A stretch of 64,000 nt of DNA from Actinomycetospora soli (GTDB lineage: Bacteria > Actinomycetota > Actinomycetes > Mycobacteriales > Pseudonocardiaceae), in the NCBI RefSeq assembly GCF_021026295.1, contig NZ_JAJNDA010000007.1, positions 124,001 to 188,000 on the forward strand, in the 5' to 3' direction. The notes beneath the pieces were generated by a model. The model was not told where the DNA came from and did no database searches. It was given only the letters and a program-made list of their open reading frames with translations. Shown piece by piece: positions 39,423 to 48,424 of the stretch (positions are counted from its first letter, which is position 1; each line of letters starts with the position of its first letter). Both the position numbers and the translations under genes were made by a program.

Positions 39423-40456
39423 CCGTCCCCCGCACCGTCCGCCAGGAGGTGTACGACGCCGACCCGGACGCCGTCGTCACGCAGTCCCCGGCCTGGTCCG
39501 ACGCCCTGGCCGGCCGCGGCCACCGCGACGTCTCACGGCTCTACACGCTGCCCGACGGCCGCCGCCTCGTGCTGCCGCTGGTCGGCCGCGCCGGGCTGAG
39601 CGAGGAGTCGTGGCCCTACGCGTGGGGCTACGGCGGCGCGGTCGTCGAGGGCGGGGAGCTCACCGTCGCCGACGCCCGGCTCGTCCTCGACGACCTCCGC
39701 CGCCGCCCCGCCCTGCTCCGCTCGGTGGTCCCCATGCCGCTGCGCGGCGCCGTGTGGGCGGAGGCCGCCGGCGCCGACGCCCGGCGCGTCCCGTACACCG
39801 CGCAGGTCGTCGACCTCGCGCCCGGCTGGGACGAGCTCTGGGCCCGCGGCTTCCGCCGGCAGGCCCGCAACTCGGTGCGCAAGGCCGAGCGGTTCGACCT
39901 CGACGTGCGCCGCGAGACCGGTGCCGACCCCGACGCCCGCGGCCTCGACGTCTTCCGCACGCTCTACGCGCAGTCGGTCGACCGCTGGGCCGCCGACCGC
40001 GGCCAGCCCCTCCCGCTCGCGCGCGCCCTGGCCGCCCGCCGCGACCGGCCCGGCCAGGTCGCCGCCGCGGCCCGCGCGCTCGGCGAGCGGTGCGTCGTCT
40101 GGTCGGTGCTGCGCGACGGCGAGCCGGTCGCGGCCAACGTCGTGCTCCACGAGCCCGGCACCCGCCACGCGCTCGGCTGGATGTGCGCGATGGACACGAC
40201 CGGCATCGCGCGCGAGACCCTGGCGACCTACCTCCTGCACTCGCTCGCCATCCGGGACGCCTGCGCGGCGGGCGCCCGCTGGTTCCACATGGGCGAGTCC
40301 GACGCCGGGTCGGGCCCCGAGCACTTCAAGCGCTACTTCGGCGCCGTGGCCGTCCCCTACGCGGCGCTGCGCTTCGAGCGGCTGCCGTTCTCCCGCGCCG
40401 AGCAGGCCGCCCGCTCGGCCCTCGGCGCGGTGTCGCGGTGGCGGAGGGCGTCGTGA
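39419..40456 (+). CDS. FemAB/GNAT-like acyltransferase
   Basis: This encodes 345 residues. The fold pattern is that of lipid II FemAB-like and CelD/BioF2-type GNAT proteins: QSPAWSDALAGRG near the start, FRRQARNSVRKAERFDLDVRRE in the middle, and VVLHEPGTRHALGWM and ARWFHMGESDAGSGPEHFKRYFGA at the end. Such proteins transfer an acyl or aminoacyl group to glycans or peptides. In this cluster it may decorate the polysaccharide. It is coupled to the flippase and to the downstream GT4 through ATGA/GTGA overlaps. Confidence 0.75.
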
Positions 40457-41667
40457 ACCGTGCGGGGCGGGTGGTGCTGTCGATCTACGACGACGTCGGC
40501 AACCCGCACTACGGCGGGGGCGGGGCCGTGGTCGTCGCCCGGATCGCGGCGCGCCTGCACGCCGACGGGCACGACGTCACCGTGTACTGCGGCTCCTACC
40601 GCGGCGCGCGCTCCGGGCGCCGCGACGGTGTGCGCTACGTCCACCTGCCCGTCGGCTGGGCGGGCCCGCGCGGCGGTCAGCTGGTGTTCTCGCTGCTCGT
40701 CCCGCTGGTCGCGCTCGTGGTGCGCCCGGACGTGTGGATCGAGAGCCTCACCCCGCCGGTGTCGGCGAGCCTGCTGCCGCTGACGGCGCGCTGCCCGGTG
40801 GTGGGCCTGGTGCAGATGCTGTGCGGCGCGGACATGGCGCGCCGCTACCACCTGCCGTTCGAGGCCGTCGAGCGCCGCGGCCTCGCGCTCTACCGCCACC
40901 TCGTGGTGCTCAACGACGTCGACGCCGCGCTGGTCGGGGCCGCCGCGCCCCGCGCGTCCGTGACCGTGCTGCCCAACGGCATCGACCTGCCGGACGCGAC
41001 CACGCCCGCCGTCGGGACCGGCCTGCTCTTCCTCGGCCGGATCGACGTGCGGCAGAAGGGCCTCGACCTGCTGCTCGAGGCCCTTCCCGACGACGGGTGG
41101 CTCGAGATCGCGGGCACCGGCACCCCGGCCGAGGAGGCCCGGCTGGCCGCGCTCGTCGCCGACGACCCGCGCGTGCGGCGGCTGGGCCGGGTGGACGGGC
41201 CGGCGAAGGAGGCGGCGCTGCGCCGGTGCGCGGTGATGGTGGTGCCCTCGCGGTACGAGACGTTCTGCCTCACCGCGCTCGAGGCGATGGCGCACGGCCG
41301 CCCGGTGGTGCACTTCGACCTCGACCGGCTCGGGTGGATCGGCGACGAGGCCGGGGTCGCGGTGCCGGCGTTCTCGGTGCCGGCGCTGCGGACCGCGATC
41401 ACCGACCTGCTCGCGGACCCGGAGCGCCGGGTCGCGGCGGGGCGGGCGGCGCGGGAGCGCAGCCTCGCCTACGACCGGCGGTTCACCGAGGAACGCTGGT
41501 CGGCGCTGGCGGGGGAGCTCGTGGACCGCACCGCGGCCGAGCGGAGCCGGTTGCGGGCGGTCGAGAGCCGGTCGCGGGTCTCCGGCGTCAGCCGCGCGAC
41601 GATCCCGGTGCGGGCCCGGGCGGCCGTGGCCAGGGCGGTGCGGTGGGCCGGGCCGGTGAGGCGGTGA
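40453..41667 (+). CDS. GT4 glycosyltransferase
   Basis: This encodes 404 residues from a GTG overlapping the previous stop. The N-terminal fold opens VVLSIYDDVGNPHYGGGGAVVVARIAARL. The donor-binding half has VTVLPNGIDLP, LLFLGRIDVRQKGLDLLLEAL and ETFCLTALEAMAHGRPVV, the E-x7-E type motif. It should transfer a nucleotide-sugar-derived residue to a lipid-linked intermediate in the cytoplasm. The last about 66 codons (41469-41667) overlap, in antisense, the end of the converging acetyltransferase gene. Confidence 0.88.
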   Translation: MNRAGRVVLSIYDDVGNPHYGGGGAVVVARIAARLHADGHDVTVYCGSYRGARSGRRDGVRYVHLPVGWAGPRGGQLVFSLLVPLVALVVRPDVWIESLTPPVSASLLPLTARCPVVGLVQMLCGADMARRYHLPFEAVERRGLALYRHLVVLNDVDAALVGAAAPRASVTVLPNGIDLPDATTPAVGTGLLFLGRIDVRQKGLDLLLEALPDDGWLEIAGTGTPAEEARLAALVADDPRVRRLGRVDGPAKEAALRRCAVMVVPSRYETFCLTALEAMAHGRPVVHFDLDRLGWIGDEAGVAVPAFSVPALRTAITDLLADPERRVAAGRAARERSLAYDRRFTEERWSALAGELVDRTAAERSRLRAVESRSRVSGVSRATIPVRARAAVARAVRWAGPVRR

Positions 41668-42620
41668 CCGAAGAGCTGCAGCCGGACCTGCGCGCGGACC
41701 CCGCTCGCGAGGTCGGCCTTGTAGGACTCGGCGTCGCCGAGCAGGTCGAGGTCGTCGAGCTCCGGGTCGGTGCAGCAGTGGTCGACCAGGTGGTGGGTGA
41801 GGACCACTCCCGGCCCGAGCCGCGCGGCGTCGTCGGCCATGCCGAGCTTGAGGAAGTGCAGGGTGCGGTGGGCGCGCAGGCAGTAGCCGAAGGCCACCGC
41901 CCGCCCGTCGATGCGCAGGAACGCGAGTCGCAGCAGGCCCGCTCCGGCGGCCCAGCGGGCGCCCTCGGAGTAGAACCGCACGGTCTCGGGGGAGGACAGG
42001 ATCGCCGACCCGGCGGCGAGCTTCCACGCGCGGGCCTCGAGGCGGAACCCCTCGTCGAGCCGCGCCGCCAGGTCCCCCGACCCGTCGTCGAGATCGAGCG
42101 TGACCGTGCCGGCGTCGGCCATCCGGTGGCGCAGGCGCCGCAGCCCGTGGCGCCGGTTCTTCGAGAGTCGGCGCAGGAACGCCTCGGCCGTGCCGGTGGT
42201 GTCGATCCAGGGCGACCGGCAGACCGGTCGTTCGAGGGTCGGCAGCCCGGTGGCGCGCAGCGCCGCGGTGCCGGCGTCGTCGGCCGGGAGGGCGGACAGG
42301 TCGACCGGCCTGCCGAGCCGGGCGAGCCGGTCGGCCAGCTCGGCGGCGGCGTCCGCGTCGGCGACGACCGGGGCGAACCGCGCGGTCTCGTGGTTCGTGG
42401 GGGAGCGCCACCCCCAGGGGCGGGCGGTCAGGGGCAGCACCGCGACCAGCTCACCGTCGCGCTCGACGGTCAGCAGCCGCAACGCGTCCGCGCGGCCGAA
42501 GGCGTGCGTCCAGGCGTCGAGCCAGCCCGGCCGGACGAAGGGCGGCGCCCCGGTCGCGACGGCGAGGGCGTCCCAGCGCGCGGTGAGGTCCGGGTCCGGG
42601 ACACGCACCGCACGGCTCAC
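41469..42620 (-). CDS. GNAT-fold acyltransferase (CelD/BioF2-like)
   Basis: This encodes 383 residues from a GTG at 42620; longer upstream starts read into low-complexity sequence. Family marks are PPFVRPGWLDAWTHAFG, LLTVERDGELVAVLPLTAR, FLRRLSKNRRHGLRRLRHRM and AFGYCLRAHRTLHFLKLGMAD, as in CelD-type proteins of exopolysaccharide operons. It is the only minus-strand gene in this part of the cluster. Its final about 66 codons overlap the end of the GT4 gene, an unusually long convergent overlap. The donor and target are unknown. Confidence 0.82.
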   Translation of the reverse strand: MSRAVRVPDPDLTARWDALAVATGAPPFVRPGWLDAWTHAFGRADALRLLTVERDGELVAVLPLTARPWGWRSPTNHETARFAPVVADADAAAELADRLARLGRPVDLSALPADDAGTAALRATGLPTLERPVCRSPWIDTTGTAEAFLRRLSKNRRHGLRRLRHRMADAGTVTLDLDDGSGDLAARLDEGFRLEARAWKLAAGSAILSSPETVRFYSEGARWAAGAGLLRLAFLRIDGRAVAFGYCLRAHRTLHFLKLGMADDAARLGPGVVLTHHLVDHCCTDPELDDLDLLGDAESYKADLASGVRAQVRLQLFGHRLTGPAHRTALATAARARTGIVARLTPETRDRLSTARNRLRSAAVRSTSSPASADQRSSVNRRS

Positions 42621-42814
42621 CCGCCGGGACGCTAGCGGCCGTGCAGGCCCCTGACCAGCGGCGTTGCCGTGCGTGGTGGGACGGACGAGGAGCGTGACCG
42701 CGCCGCGGGGGTAGGGCCGTCCCCACCTCGGTCGGAGGGTCCGCACCATCGGCCGGCAGGGCGCGCGGCGCGACGCTTCAGGGGCCGCACCGCCCGAGGA
42801 GCCTGGAGCCCGCC

Positions 42815-43243
42815 GTGACCGTCATCGCCCCCCGACCCTCCGCCCTCGACGCGCCCACCGTGTCGGTGCCGGTCCGGGATCCCGAGGCCACGGTGCCGCT
42901 CCCGGTCCGCCGCCCGGTGCCGTTCGCTCCGCCCCTGCCGTTCCCTCCGCTCCCTCCAGGTGGCCCGCGACCGCTCGGCTATCCCGGTCCTCGCGCCTAT
43001 CCGGTCCCACCGCTCGCCGCGCCGCACGGCCCCGCGGGGCTCGCGGGCGCACCGGTGCCGTGGGGCCCGCCGTCGGGACCGCTCCCGGTCGCCCCGCCGG
43101 CGCGCCCCCGCCGTCCCGCGACTGCGGTCCTGGTCGTCCTCCTCGTGGCCGTCCTGCTCGTCGGCGGCGGGATCGCCGCCTGGGTCGGCTTCAGCGTCGG
43201 CCCCGCGTACTCCACGGGCGCCGTCGTGGACGGTGCCCGGTGA
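42815..43243 (+). CDS. Proline-rich single-pass membrane protein
   Basis: This encodes 142 residues from a GTG. The first about 95 residues are dominated by Pro (RRPVPFAPPLPFPPLPPGG, PLGYPGPRAYPVPPLAAP). One membrane helix follows (AVLVVLLVAVLLVGGGIAAWVGF), then a short extracytoplasmic tail. There is no recognised domain. The stop overlaps the membrane glycosyltransferase start (GTGA), so the two products are likely made together. It could be an interaction partner or scaffold. The 194-bp gap 42621-42814 is the divergent promoter region and shows no clear element. Confidence 0.7.
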   Translation: MTVIAPRPSALDAPTVSVPVRDPEATVPLPVRRPVPFAPPLPFPPLPPGGPRPLGYPGPRAYPVPPLAAPHGPAGLAGAPVPWGPPSGPLPVAPPARPRRPATAVLVVLLVAVLLVGGGIAAWVGFSVGPAYSTGAVVDGAR

Positions 43244-45558
43244 CCGCGCGTACCGCCCTGCGTCCGGTTCCGTCACAGGGGGGTGCGCCCCCTCCCGGCA
43301 CCGGCCGGATGCCGTCGAGGCTGACCGCCGTGCGCGCCAGCCTCGGACGCCGCGGGCCCGCGCCCGAGTGGCTCGTCGCGCTCGTGGTCGCCGTGGTGTC
43401 GGCCGTGCCGGTCCTGTGGAACATCGGCTCCGCGCCGGACACGATGTTCGACGAGGTCTCCTACGTCATGGCGATGCGGAACATCGCCCTCGGCGGGGAC
43501 TACACCTGGTCGAACCAGCCGGTGTTCGTCCACCCGCCCCTGTCGTTCGTGCTCCAGGCGGGCTGGCAGTGGCTGTGGGGCCTCGCCGACGCCGACCTCG
43601 AGACCTCCGTGCGCGGCGCCCGGGTGTTCGCGGGGCTCGCGACCGTCGCCGTCGTCGTGCTCACGGTCCTGATCGCCCGGCGCCTCATGACCGCCGCCAC
43701 CCCGCGTCGTCGCGCGGTGCTCACCGTGGTGATCGTCGCGCTGGCGGCCACCGACCCGATCCTGCTGCGCTACCTGCGGATGGCGATCATCGAGCCGTTC
43801 GCGGTGGCCCTCTCGCTGTTCGTGCTCCTCGTCGCGATGCGCCTCGACGCCCACCGGCCCGCCGTGTACGTCCCGCTGATCGGCACCTCGACCGGCCTCG
43901 CGCTGCTCACGAAGGAGATGTCGGTCTTCCTCGTGGCGACCCCGCTCGTGGCGGCCGTCCTCGCCCGGGACGTCCCGCGCGTGAAGCGGTCGCTCGGCGC
44001 GCTCGCGGTGGGCGGCGTGGTGTGGCTCGCCTTCCCGGCCTGGGCGATCGGCCTCGGCCTCGGGAAGGAGTTCGCCGACGAGAAGCTGCTGCTGTTCTAC
44101 CGGCTGCTCGGCATCGTCCAGACCACGGGCTGGAACCGCCCCGGCTTCTCCTCGCGCTCGCTGCTCGAGGCGACCGCGATCGCCGGCCGGGACTACGGCA
44201 CCTCCTACCTCGTGCTGCTCGGCGGCGGCCTCGCGCTGGTCCGGCTGCTCCTGTGCGTTCCCGACGGCGGGGCGCGGTGGCTGCTGGCCTGGCTGCTCAC
44301 CAGCTACGGCTTCGGCGGCTACATGGTGGCGTTCGGCAGCCTCAACGAGCACCTCTTCGTCTACCTCGTGCCCGCCGCGGTCGTCGGGACTGTCCTCGTC
44401 GGCGACGCGCTCGTCGCCCGGGCCCGCCCGGCCCGCGCGGTCGCCCTGGGGCTCGTCGTGGTCGCGGTCGGCTTCTCGCTCGGCGGCTGGGTCCGCAACG
44501 ACGCCGTCGACGGCGACGGCGTGTTCCGCTCGGCCGCCCACCTGCGCGACACCCGTCCCGCCTGCGACGTCGTCAACGGCATCGGCGACTCCGGCAAGTG
44601 GGCGCCCCTGCTGCCCGGCCGCGAGCTCACCGACTTCGGCACCGGGCAGGCCGCGGCCAGCCACGGGGTGCACCTGTTCTTCGTCTCCGGCAAGGACCCC
44701 GCCGTCGGGAACGCGCTGCCGGAGCTGCCCGCGTGGATCACCGCGCACGGCACCCGCCTCGCGAGCTTCCCGAGCGCGACCTACGGCGGCCTCGAGCTCT
44801 GGGAGGTCCCCGCGGACCCGTTCGACCCGCTCGCCGACGTCGAACCGACCCGCGACGGGGTGTTCGTGACGACCGTCGGGTCGCGCTGCGGCGGCTACCC
44901 GGTCCTCGGTGCCCTCGCCGCCCGGTGGGAGGAGCGCGGCGGCAAGGGCGTGCTCGGCCCGCCCCGCGGCTCCGCGTCAGGGACGACCCAGGTGTTCGCC
45001 GGGGCCGTCCTCACCGACGCCGGCGCCCGCCCCGTCGTCCGCGAGCTCGCCGCCACCGACCCCGCCGCGTACGCCGCCGCGGGCCTGCCCCCGGTCACCG
45101 CCCCGGGCGGTCTCGACGACGGCGCCCTCACCGACCCCGCGATCCGCGCCGCCTACCTCCGGGCCCCGGAGGGCACACCCGGGGCGTTCACCTCGGCCGC
45201 GAACCGCCTCGGTGCCCCGCTCGGGCCCCCGACGACGGGTCCGGACGGGTCGGTGTCCCAGCCCTTCGCCGCCGTCGTCCTCACCCGGGCGGCCGGCTCC
45301 GACGTCGTCCGCGCGGCCCCGGTCGGCGACCTCGCCGTGCGTGCGGGCCTCGTGGCGCTGCCGCCGGAGTCGACCGTCCCCGTCGCCCCGCCGCCGCTGG
45401 CGGGGGAGACGGCCCCCGACCAGCCGTCGAGCCTGCGCGGCTTCGCCGGGGCGCTGCTGGTCCTGCTCGTGGGCGTGGCCGGGGTGCCCGCCGTCGTCGT
45501 CCTCGCCCGCCGGCGCCCGTCCGGCGCCGCACCGCACCGCCAGGAGGAGCAGCCGTGA
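43240..45558 (+). CDS. PMT/GT39-type membrane glycosyltransferase with C-terminal LGFP-like region
   Basis: This encodes 772 residues. About 10 membrane helices fill residues 30-430. The catalytic first loop is SAPDTMFDEVSYVMAMRNIALGGDYTW followed by HPPLSFVLQ, as in ArnT/PMT_2 enzymes that use polyprenyl-phosphate sugars outside the membrane. The extracellular part continues to a final helix at about 733-755. It includes a GGYPVLGALAARWEERGGKGVLG segment resembling LGFP repeats, which bind cell-wall glycans in actinobacteria. It is coupled on both sides by 4-bp overlaps. Confidence 0.82.
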   Translation: MTARTALRPVPSQGGAPPPGTGRMPSRLTAVRASLGRRGPAPEWLVALVVAVVSAVPVLWNIGSAPDTMFDEVSYVMAMRNIALGGDYTWSNQPVFVHPPLSFVLQAGWQWLWGLADADLETSVRGARVFAGLATVAVVVLTVLIARRLMTAATPRRRAVLTVVIVALAATDPILLRYLRMAIIEPFAVALSLFVLLVAMRLDAHRPAVYVPLIGTSTGLALLTKEMSVFLVATPLVAAVLARDVPRVKRSLGALAVGGVVWLAFPAWAIGLGLGKEFADEKLLLFYRLLGIVQTTGWNRPGFSSRSLLEATAIAGRDYGTSYLVLLGGGLALVRLLLCVPDGGARWLLAWLLTSYGFGGYMVAFGSLNEHLFVYLVPAAVVGTVLVGDALVARARPARAVALGLVVVAVGFSLGGWVRNDAVDGDGVFRSAAHLRDTRPACDVVNGIGDSGKWAPLLPGRELTDFGTGQAAASHGVHLFFVSGKDPAVGNALPELPAWITAHGTRLASFPSATYGGLELWEVPADPFDPLADVEPTRDGVFVTTVGSRCGGYPVLGALAARWEERGGKGVLGPPRGSASGTTQVFAGAVLTDAGARPVVRELAATDPAAYAAAGLPPVTAPGGLDDGALTDPAIRAAYLRAPEGTPGAFTSAANRLGAPLGPPTTGPDGSVSQPFAAVVLTRAAGSDVVRAAPVGDLAVRAGLVALPPESTVPVAPPPLAGETAPDQPSSLRGFAGALLVLLVGVAGVPAVVVLARRRPSGAAPHRQEEQP

Positions 45559-46160
45559 GTCCGCCCGCCCTCGGGGTCGTCGCCCGCCCGCCCCGCCGCA
45601 CGGTGCTGCTGCGCGGGGCGCTGCTCGCGGCCCTGGCCGTCCTGGTCGTCGTCGTGAAGGCCGGCGGCCTGCTGTCCTCGCCCCCGCCCGAGGCGCCCCC
45701 GATGCCCGGCGGCGCGGTCGTCGTACCCGGCCTGCTGCGGGCGACGGCCCCGGGGGAGTCCGACCTGGTGCTGCTGCGCGACACGTTCGGGGTCCGGACG
45801 GTCGTCGCGGTCACCCGGGCGGGCGTCGAGGAGCGGGCGACCGCCCGCGCCCTCGGCCTGCGTCTCGTGGAGCTCGGGGTCGGGGCCGACGGGGTGCCCA
45901 CCCCGGCGCAGGTCGCGACCGTCCTCGGGCTGCCCGGCCCGGTGTTCCTGCACGACGACACCGGCGACGGCCCGGTGGCCGTCCTGGCCGGCATGGTGCA
46001 GCTCGTGCGCGGGATCCCCGCGACCGACGTCGCCGCCGGGCTGACGCCGGCGGAGGCGGCTCGCCTCACCCCCGAACAGCGCCGCGCGCTCGCCGAGGTG
46101 GCCGGCGCCGTCGACGGGTCGCGGCCCGCGAGCCCCTACGCCGGGCTGCGGGGGCGGTGA
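45555..46160 (+). CDS. Membrane-anchored phosphatase-like pseudoenzyme
   Basis: This encodes 201 residues from a GTG overlapping the previous stop. There is one membrane helix (about residues 18-38), then an extracytoplasmic domain built like a dual-specificity phosphatase (LLRDTFGVRTVVAVTRAGVEERATARALGLRLVELG). The expected HCx5R catalytic loop reads H133-D-D-T-G-D-G-P140 (VFLHDDTGDGPVAV). Both the nucleophilic Cys and the Arg are replaced, so tyrosine-phosphatase chemistry is not possible as normally understood. It may bind a phosphorylated lipid or sugar. The ATG of the next gene shares its last base. Confidence 0.7.
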   Translation: MSPPALGVVARPPRRTVLLRGALLAALAVLVVVVKAGGLLSSPPPEAPPMPGGAVVVPGLLRATAPGESDLVLLRDTFGVRTVVAVTRAGVEERATARALGLRLVELGVGADGVPTPAQVATVLGLPGPVFLHDDTGDGPVAVLAGMVQLVRGIPATDVAAGLTPAEAARLTPEQRRALAEVAGAVDGSRPASPYAGLRGR

Positions 46161-47368
46161 TGCGCCCGCTGCTCGCCGGGCTGCTCGCGGGCTGCCTGCT
46201 CGTGGGGTGCGGGGCGTCGGTGACGCCCAGCGCGGCCGTCGCCGGCGTCCCGACCGCGGGGACGCTGCTCTCGGCCGTGGAGCACTCCCCGGCCGAGGCG
46301 GCCGCGGGGGTCCGGGCCGCGATGGTCGAGCTGTCCTGGGCGCGCGTCGAACCCGAGCCGGGCCGGATCGACGTCGCGGCCCTGCGCGCGCTGCGCGCGG
46401 ACGTCGACGCCCTGCGCCGCGACGGGCGGTCGGTGTCGCTCGGGCTCGGCCTGCACGACACCCCGGACTGGGTCCTGGCCCTCCCCGACGCCCGCCTGGT
46501 CGACGCCTCCGGCCGGACCTCGCCGTACGCCGCGATCGTGTTCGACCGGCGGCTGCGCGCGCTCGCCGAGGCCTACCTCGCCCGCGTCGCCGCGGTGGTC
46601 GACCTGCGCGCGGTCGACTCGATCCGGCTCGGCGCCGGCGGGCTCGGCGAGGTCCTCTACCCCGACGGCGGGTGGTGGGCCTTCGACCGCAACGCGCGGA
46701 ACGGCCCGGACCTGCCGTCCTCGATGCCGCGCAACCCCGCCCCGGGCTGGGTGCCGGGCTCCGGCGGGCTGCCCGCCGACGGCGTCCGCGCCTGGGCCGA
46801 CTGGTACGTCGGGGCCCTCGTGGACGTGGTGCGCTGGCAGATGACGACGCTGTCGGACCTGGGGTTCGGCGGGTCGTTCGAGGTGCTGACGCCCGGCGTG
46901 GGCGTGGTGCCCGCGGCGTACGACGCGGCGGTCGCGCGCGGGCTGTCCGACGACCGCCTCGGGACGGGCGCGGCGTGGGCCGCGCTGTACGCGGCCCTCC
47001 CGCACGACGGCCGGGTGGTCGCCTCGGTGACGTCGGTGGCCGACGGCTCCGGCGGGGACGACCCCTGCACGCCCGACGACCGCGCCGTGGCGCTGGACGA
47101 CCCGGTGGTCGGGGAGTGGTCGGCGACGCGGTGGATCACGCGGGTGGCCGGTGAGCACGGCCTGGCCGTGACCGGGGAGAACCCCGGCTACGGCGCCTCG
47201 GCCGACCTCGACGCCGCCTACCGCGACCCGTCGGAGCAGGGCATGGCCGCGGTGGCCTGGCGGCAGGCACGTGCGTGCGGGTTGCGCACGCTCTCCTGGG
47301 CGCACGACCGGCAGCTCTGGGACGGCACGCTGCCCCTCGCGGCGTTCGCCGACCGGGCGCGGGGCTGA
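46160..47368 (+). CDS. Glycosidase-like lipoprotein (TIM-barrel)
   Basis: This encodes 402 residues. A lipoprotein signal is present (MRPLLAGLLAGCLLVGCGAS). The mature part resembles beta-galactosidase-like barrels: ELSWARVEPEPGRIDVAALRALRADVDALRRDG, SLGLGLHDTPDWVLALPDARLVD, IRLGAGGLGEVLYP and TGENPGYG. A catalytic Glu pair may be the residues in GLGEVLYP and TGENPG, by analogy with GH42/GH5-like enzymes. It likely trims or modifies the polysaccharide outside the cell. It ends 1 bp from the stop of the converging deacetylase. Confidence 0.72.
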   Translation: MRPLLAGLLAGCLLVGCGASVTPSAAVAGVPTAGTLLSAVEHSPAEAAAGVRAAMVELSWARVEPEPGRIDVAALRALRADVDALRRDGRSVSLGLGLHDTPDWVLALPDARLVDASGRTSPYAAIVFDRRLRALAEAYLARVAAVVDLRAVDSIRLGAGGLGEVLYPDGGWWAFDRNARNGPDLPSSMPRNPAPGWVPGSGGLPADGVRAWADWYVGALVDVVRWQMTTLSDLGFGGSFEVLTPGVGVVPAAYDAAVARGLSDDRLGTGAAWAALYAALPHDGRVVASVTSVADGSGGDDPCTPDDRAVALDDPVVGEWSATRWITRVAGEHGLAVTGENPGYGASADLDAAYRDPSEQGMAAVAWRQARACGLRTLSWAHDRQLWDGTLPLAAFADRARG

Positions 47369-47369
47369 A

Positions 47370-48143
47370 TCAGGACGACCAGTACGTCTCGGCGGTCCGC
47401 GGGATCACGCCGGACGGGAAGAGCGCGTCGACCTGGGTGCGGTAGCCGCGGACCAGGGCGTCCTTCCGGTCCAGGACGGTGTCGGGGTGTTCGTCGACGG
47501 AGTGGGGCCGCAGGCCCTCGCGGCGGACGAAGGCCGCGTCGGGAGCGTGCGAGAGGGCGTAGGGGAGGTCGGCGTAGTAGACGACGCGGCCGGGCCAGGT
47601 CGGGCCGAGGTCCCGGGTGACGAGATGGTCGACGTGGCGGCCGACGCCGAGCGGGGCGAGCAGCAGGTCGACGTCGCGGACGCGGCGGGCGAGGTCGGTG
47701 GCCAGAGCGGCACGCAGGGCCCGGTCGCCGCGGGAGACGCGGCCGCGGGCGATGTCGAACCGGTAGGTCGGGTAGCGGTGCGCGAGCTCGGGCAGCACCC
47801 GGCCGACGGCGCCCGGGACCGCACGGCGCCGGAACAGGGCGTCGACGTGGCCGGCGTGCTCGGCGCGTGCGTCGAGCCGGCCCACCACCTCCCGGTCCTC
47901 GGCGCGGCGCGCGGCGAACAGGGAGGCGGCGTCCGGGTGGGCGCACTGGCGCAGGAAGGAGCGGGCGGCCCGGGTGTGGGGCCCGGGCGAGCACGCGGTG
48001 AACAGGGTGAGCACGGTGATCTCGCTGCGGGTCAGCGTGGACAGCAGGGCGCCGCAGGAGAGGACGCCGTCGTCGAGGTGGGGGGACAGGACGAGGATGC
48101 GGGCGCCGCCGCGGCGGGCGTCGTCGAGCGGCGCGGGGAGCAT
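47370..48143 (-). CDS. PIG-L/LmbE-type deacetylase
   Basis: This encodes 257 residues. The zinc motif is SPHLDDGVLSCGALL (H22, D24, D25; the usual Glu is Gly here) and the second metal ligand lies in VGRHVDHLVTRD. The family removes N-acetyl groups from GlcNAc-type sugars, as in mycothiol and GPI synthesis. In this setting it may deacetylate a polysaccharide precursor. Its ATG overlaps the stop of the upstream 63-residue protein gene. No mycothiol genes are nearby. Confidence 0.82.
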   Translation of the reverse strand: MLPAPLDDARRGGARILVLSPHLDDGVLSCGALLSTLTRSEITVLTLFTACSPGPHTRAARSFLRQCAHPDAASLFAARRAEDREVVGRLDARAEHAGHVDALFRRRAVPGAVGRVLPELAHRYPTYRFDIARGRVSRGDRALRAALATDLARRVRDVDLLLAPLGVGRHVDHLVTRDLGPTWPGRVVYYADLPYALSHAPDAAFVRREGLRPHSVDEHPDTVLDRKDALVRGYRTQVDALFPSGVIPRTAETYWSS

Positions 48144-48334
48144 CAGGCGGCCCGGTCGGGGGCGTCCAGCAGCCCGGCCGCGCGGAGGCGGGCGGCGACG
48201 AACTGGTCGGCCAGCGGGAGGCCGTCGACGAGGATGCGGCCGGCCACGACGGTCCCGCGTCCGGCGGCGATCGCCGCGAGGACGGCGCGGTCCCGGGCGG
48301 AGAGGGCGGCGGCGGGGGCGAGGGTGGTGGTCAT
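48143..48334 (-). CDS. Small helical protein coupled to the deacetylase
   Basis: This encodes 63 residues: MTTTLAPAAALSARDRAVLAAI, then AGRGTVVAGRILVDGLPLADQFVAARLRAAGLLD. The pattern suggests a compact winged-helix-like or DNA-binding-like fold, but no family is assigned. It overlaps the deacetylase start by 1 bp and would be translated with it. It is preceded by GAGGAGCCCGCC on its strand. Confidence 0.6.
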   Translation of the reverse strand: MTTTLAPAAALSARDRAVLAAIAAGRGTVVAGRILVDGLPLADQFVAARLRAAGLLDAPDRAA

Positions 48335-48424
48335 GGCGGGCTCCTCGGGTCGTCGGTGATGAGGAGAAGCGTGGCGGCCGTCGGGGTTGCGCCGCGGTGG
48401 TGCGGACCCTCCGACCAGGTGGGG

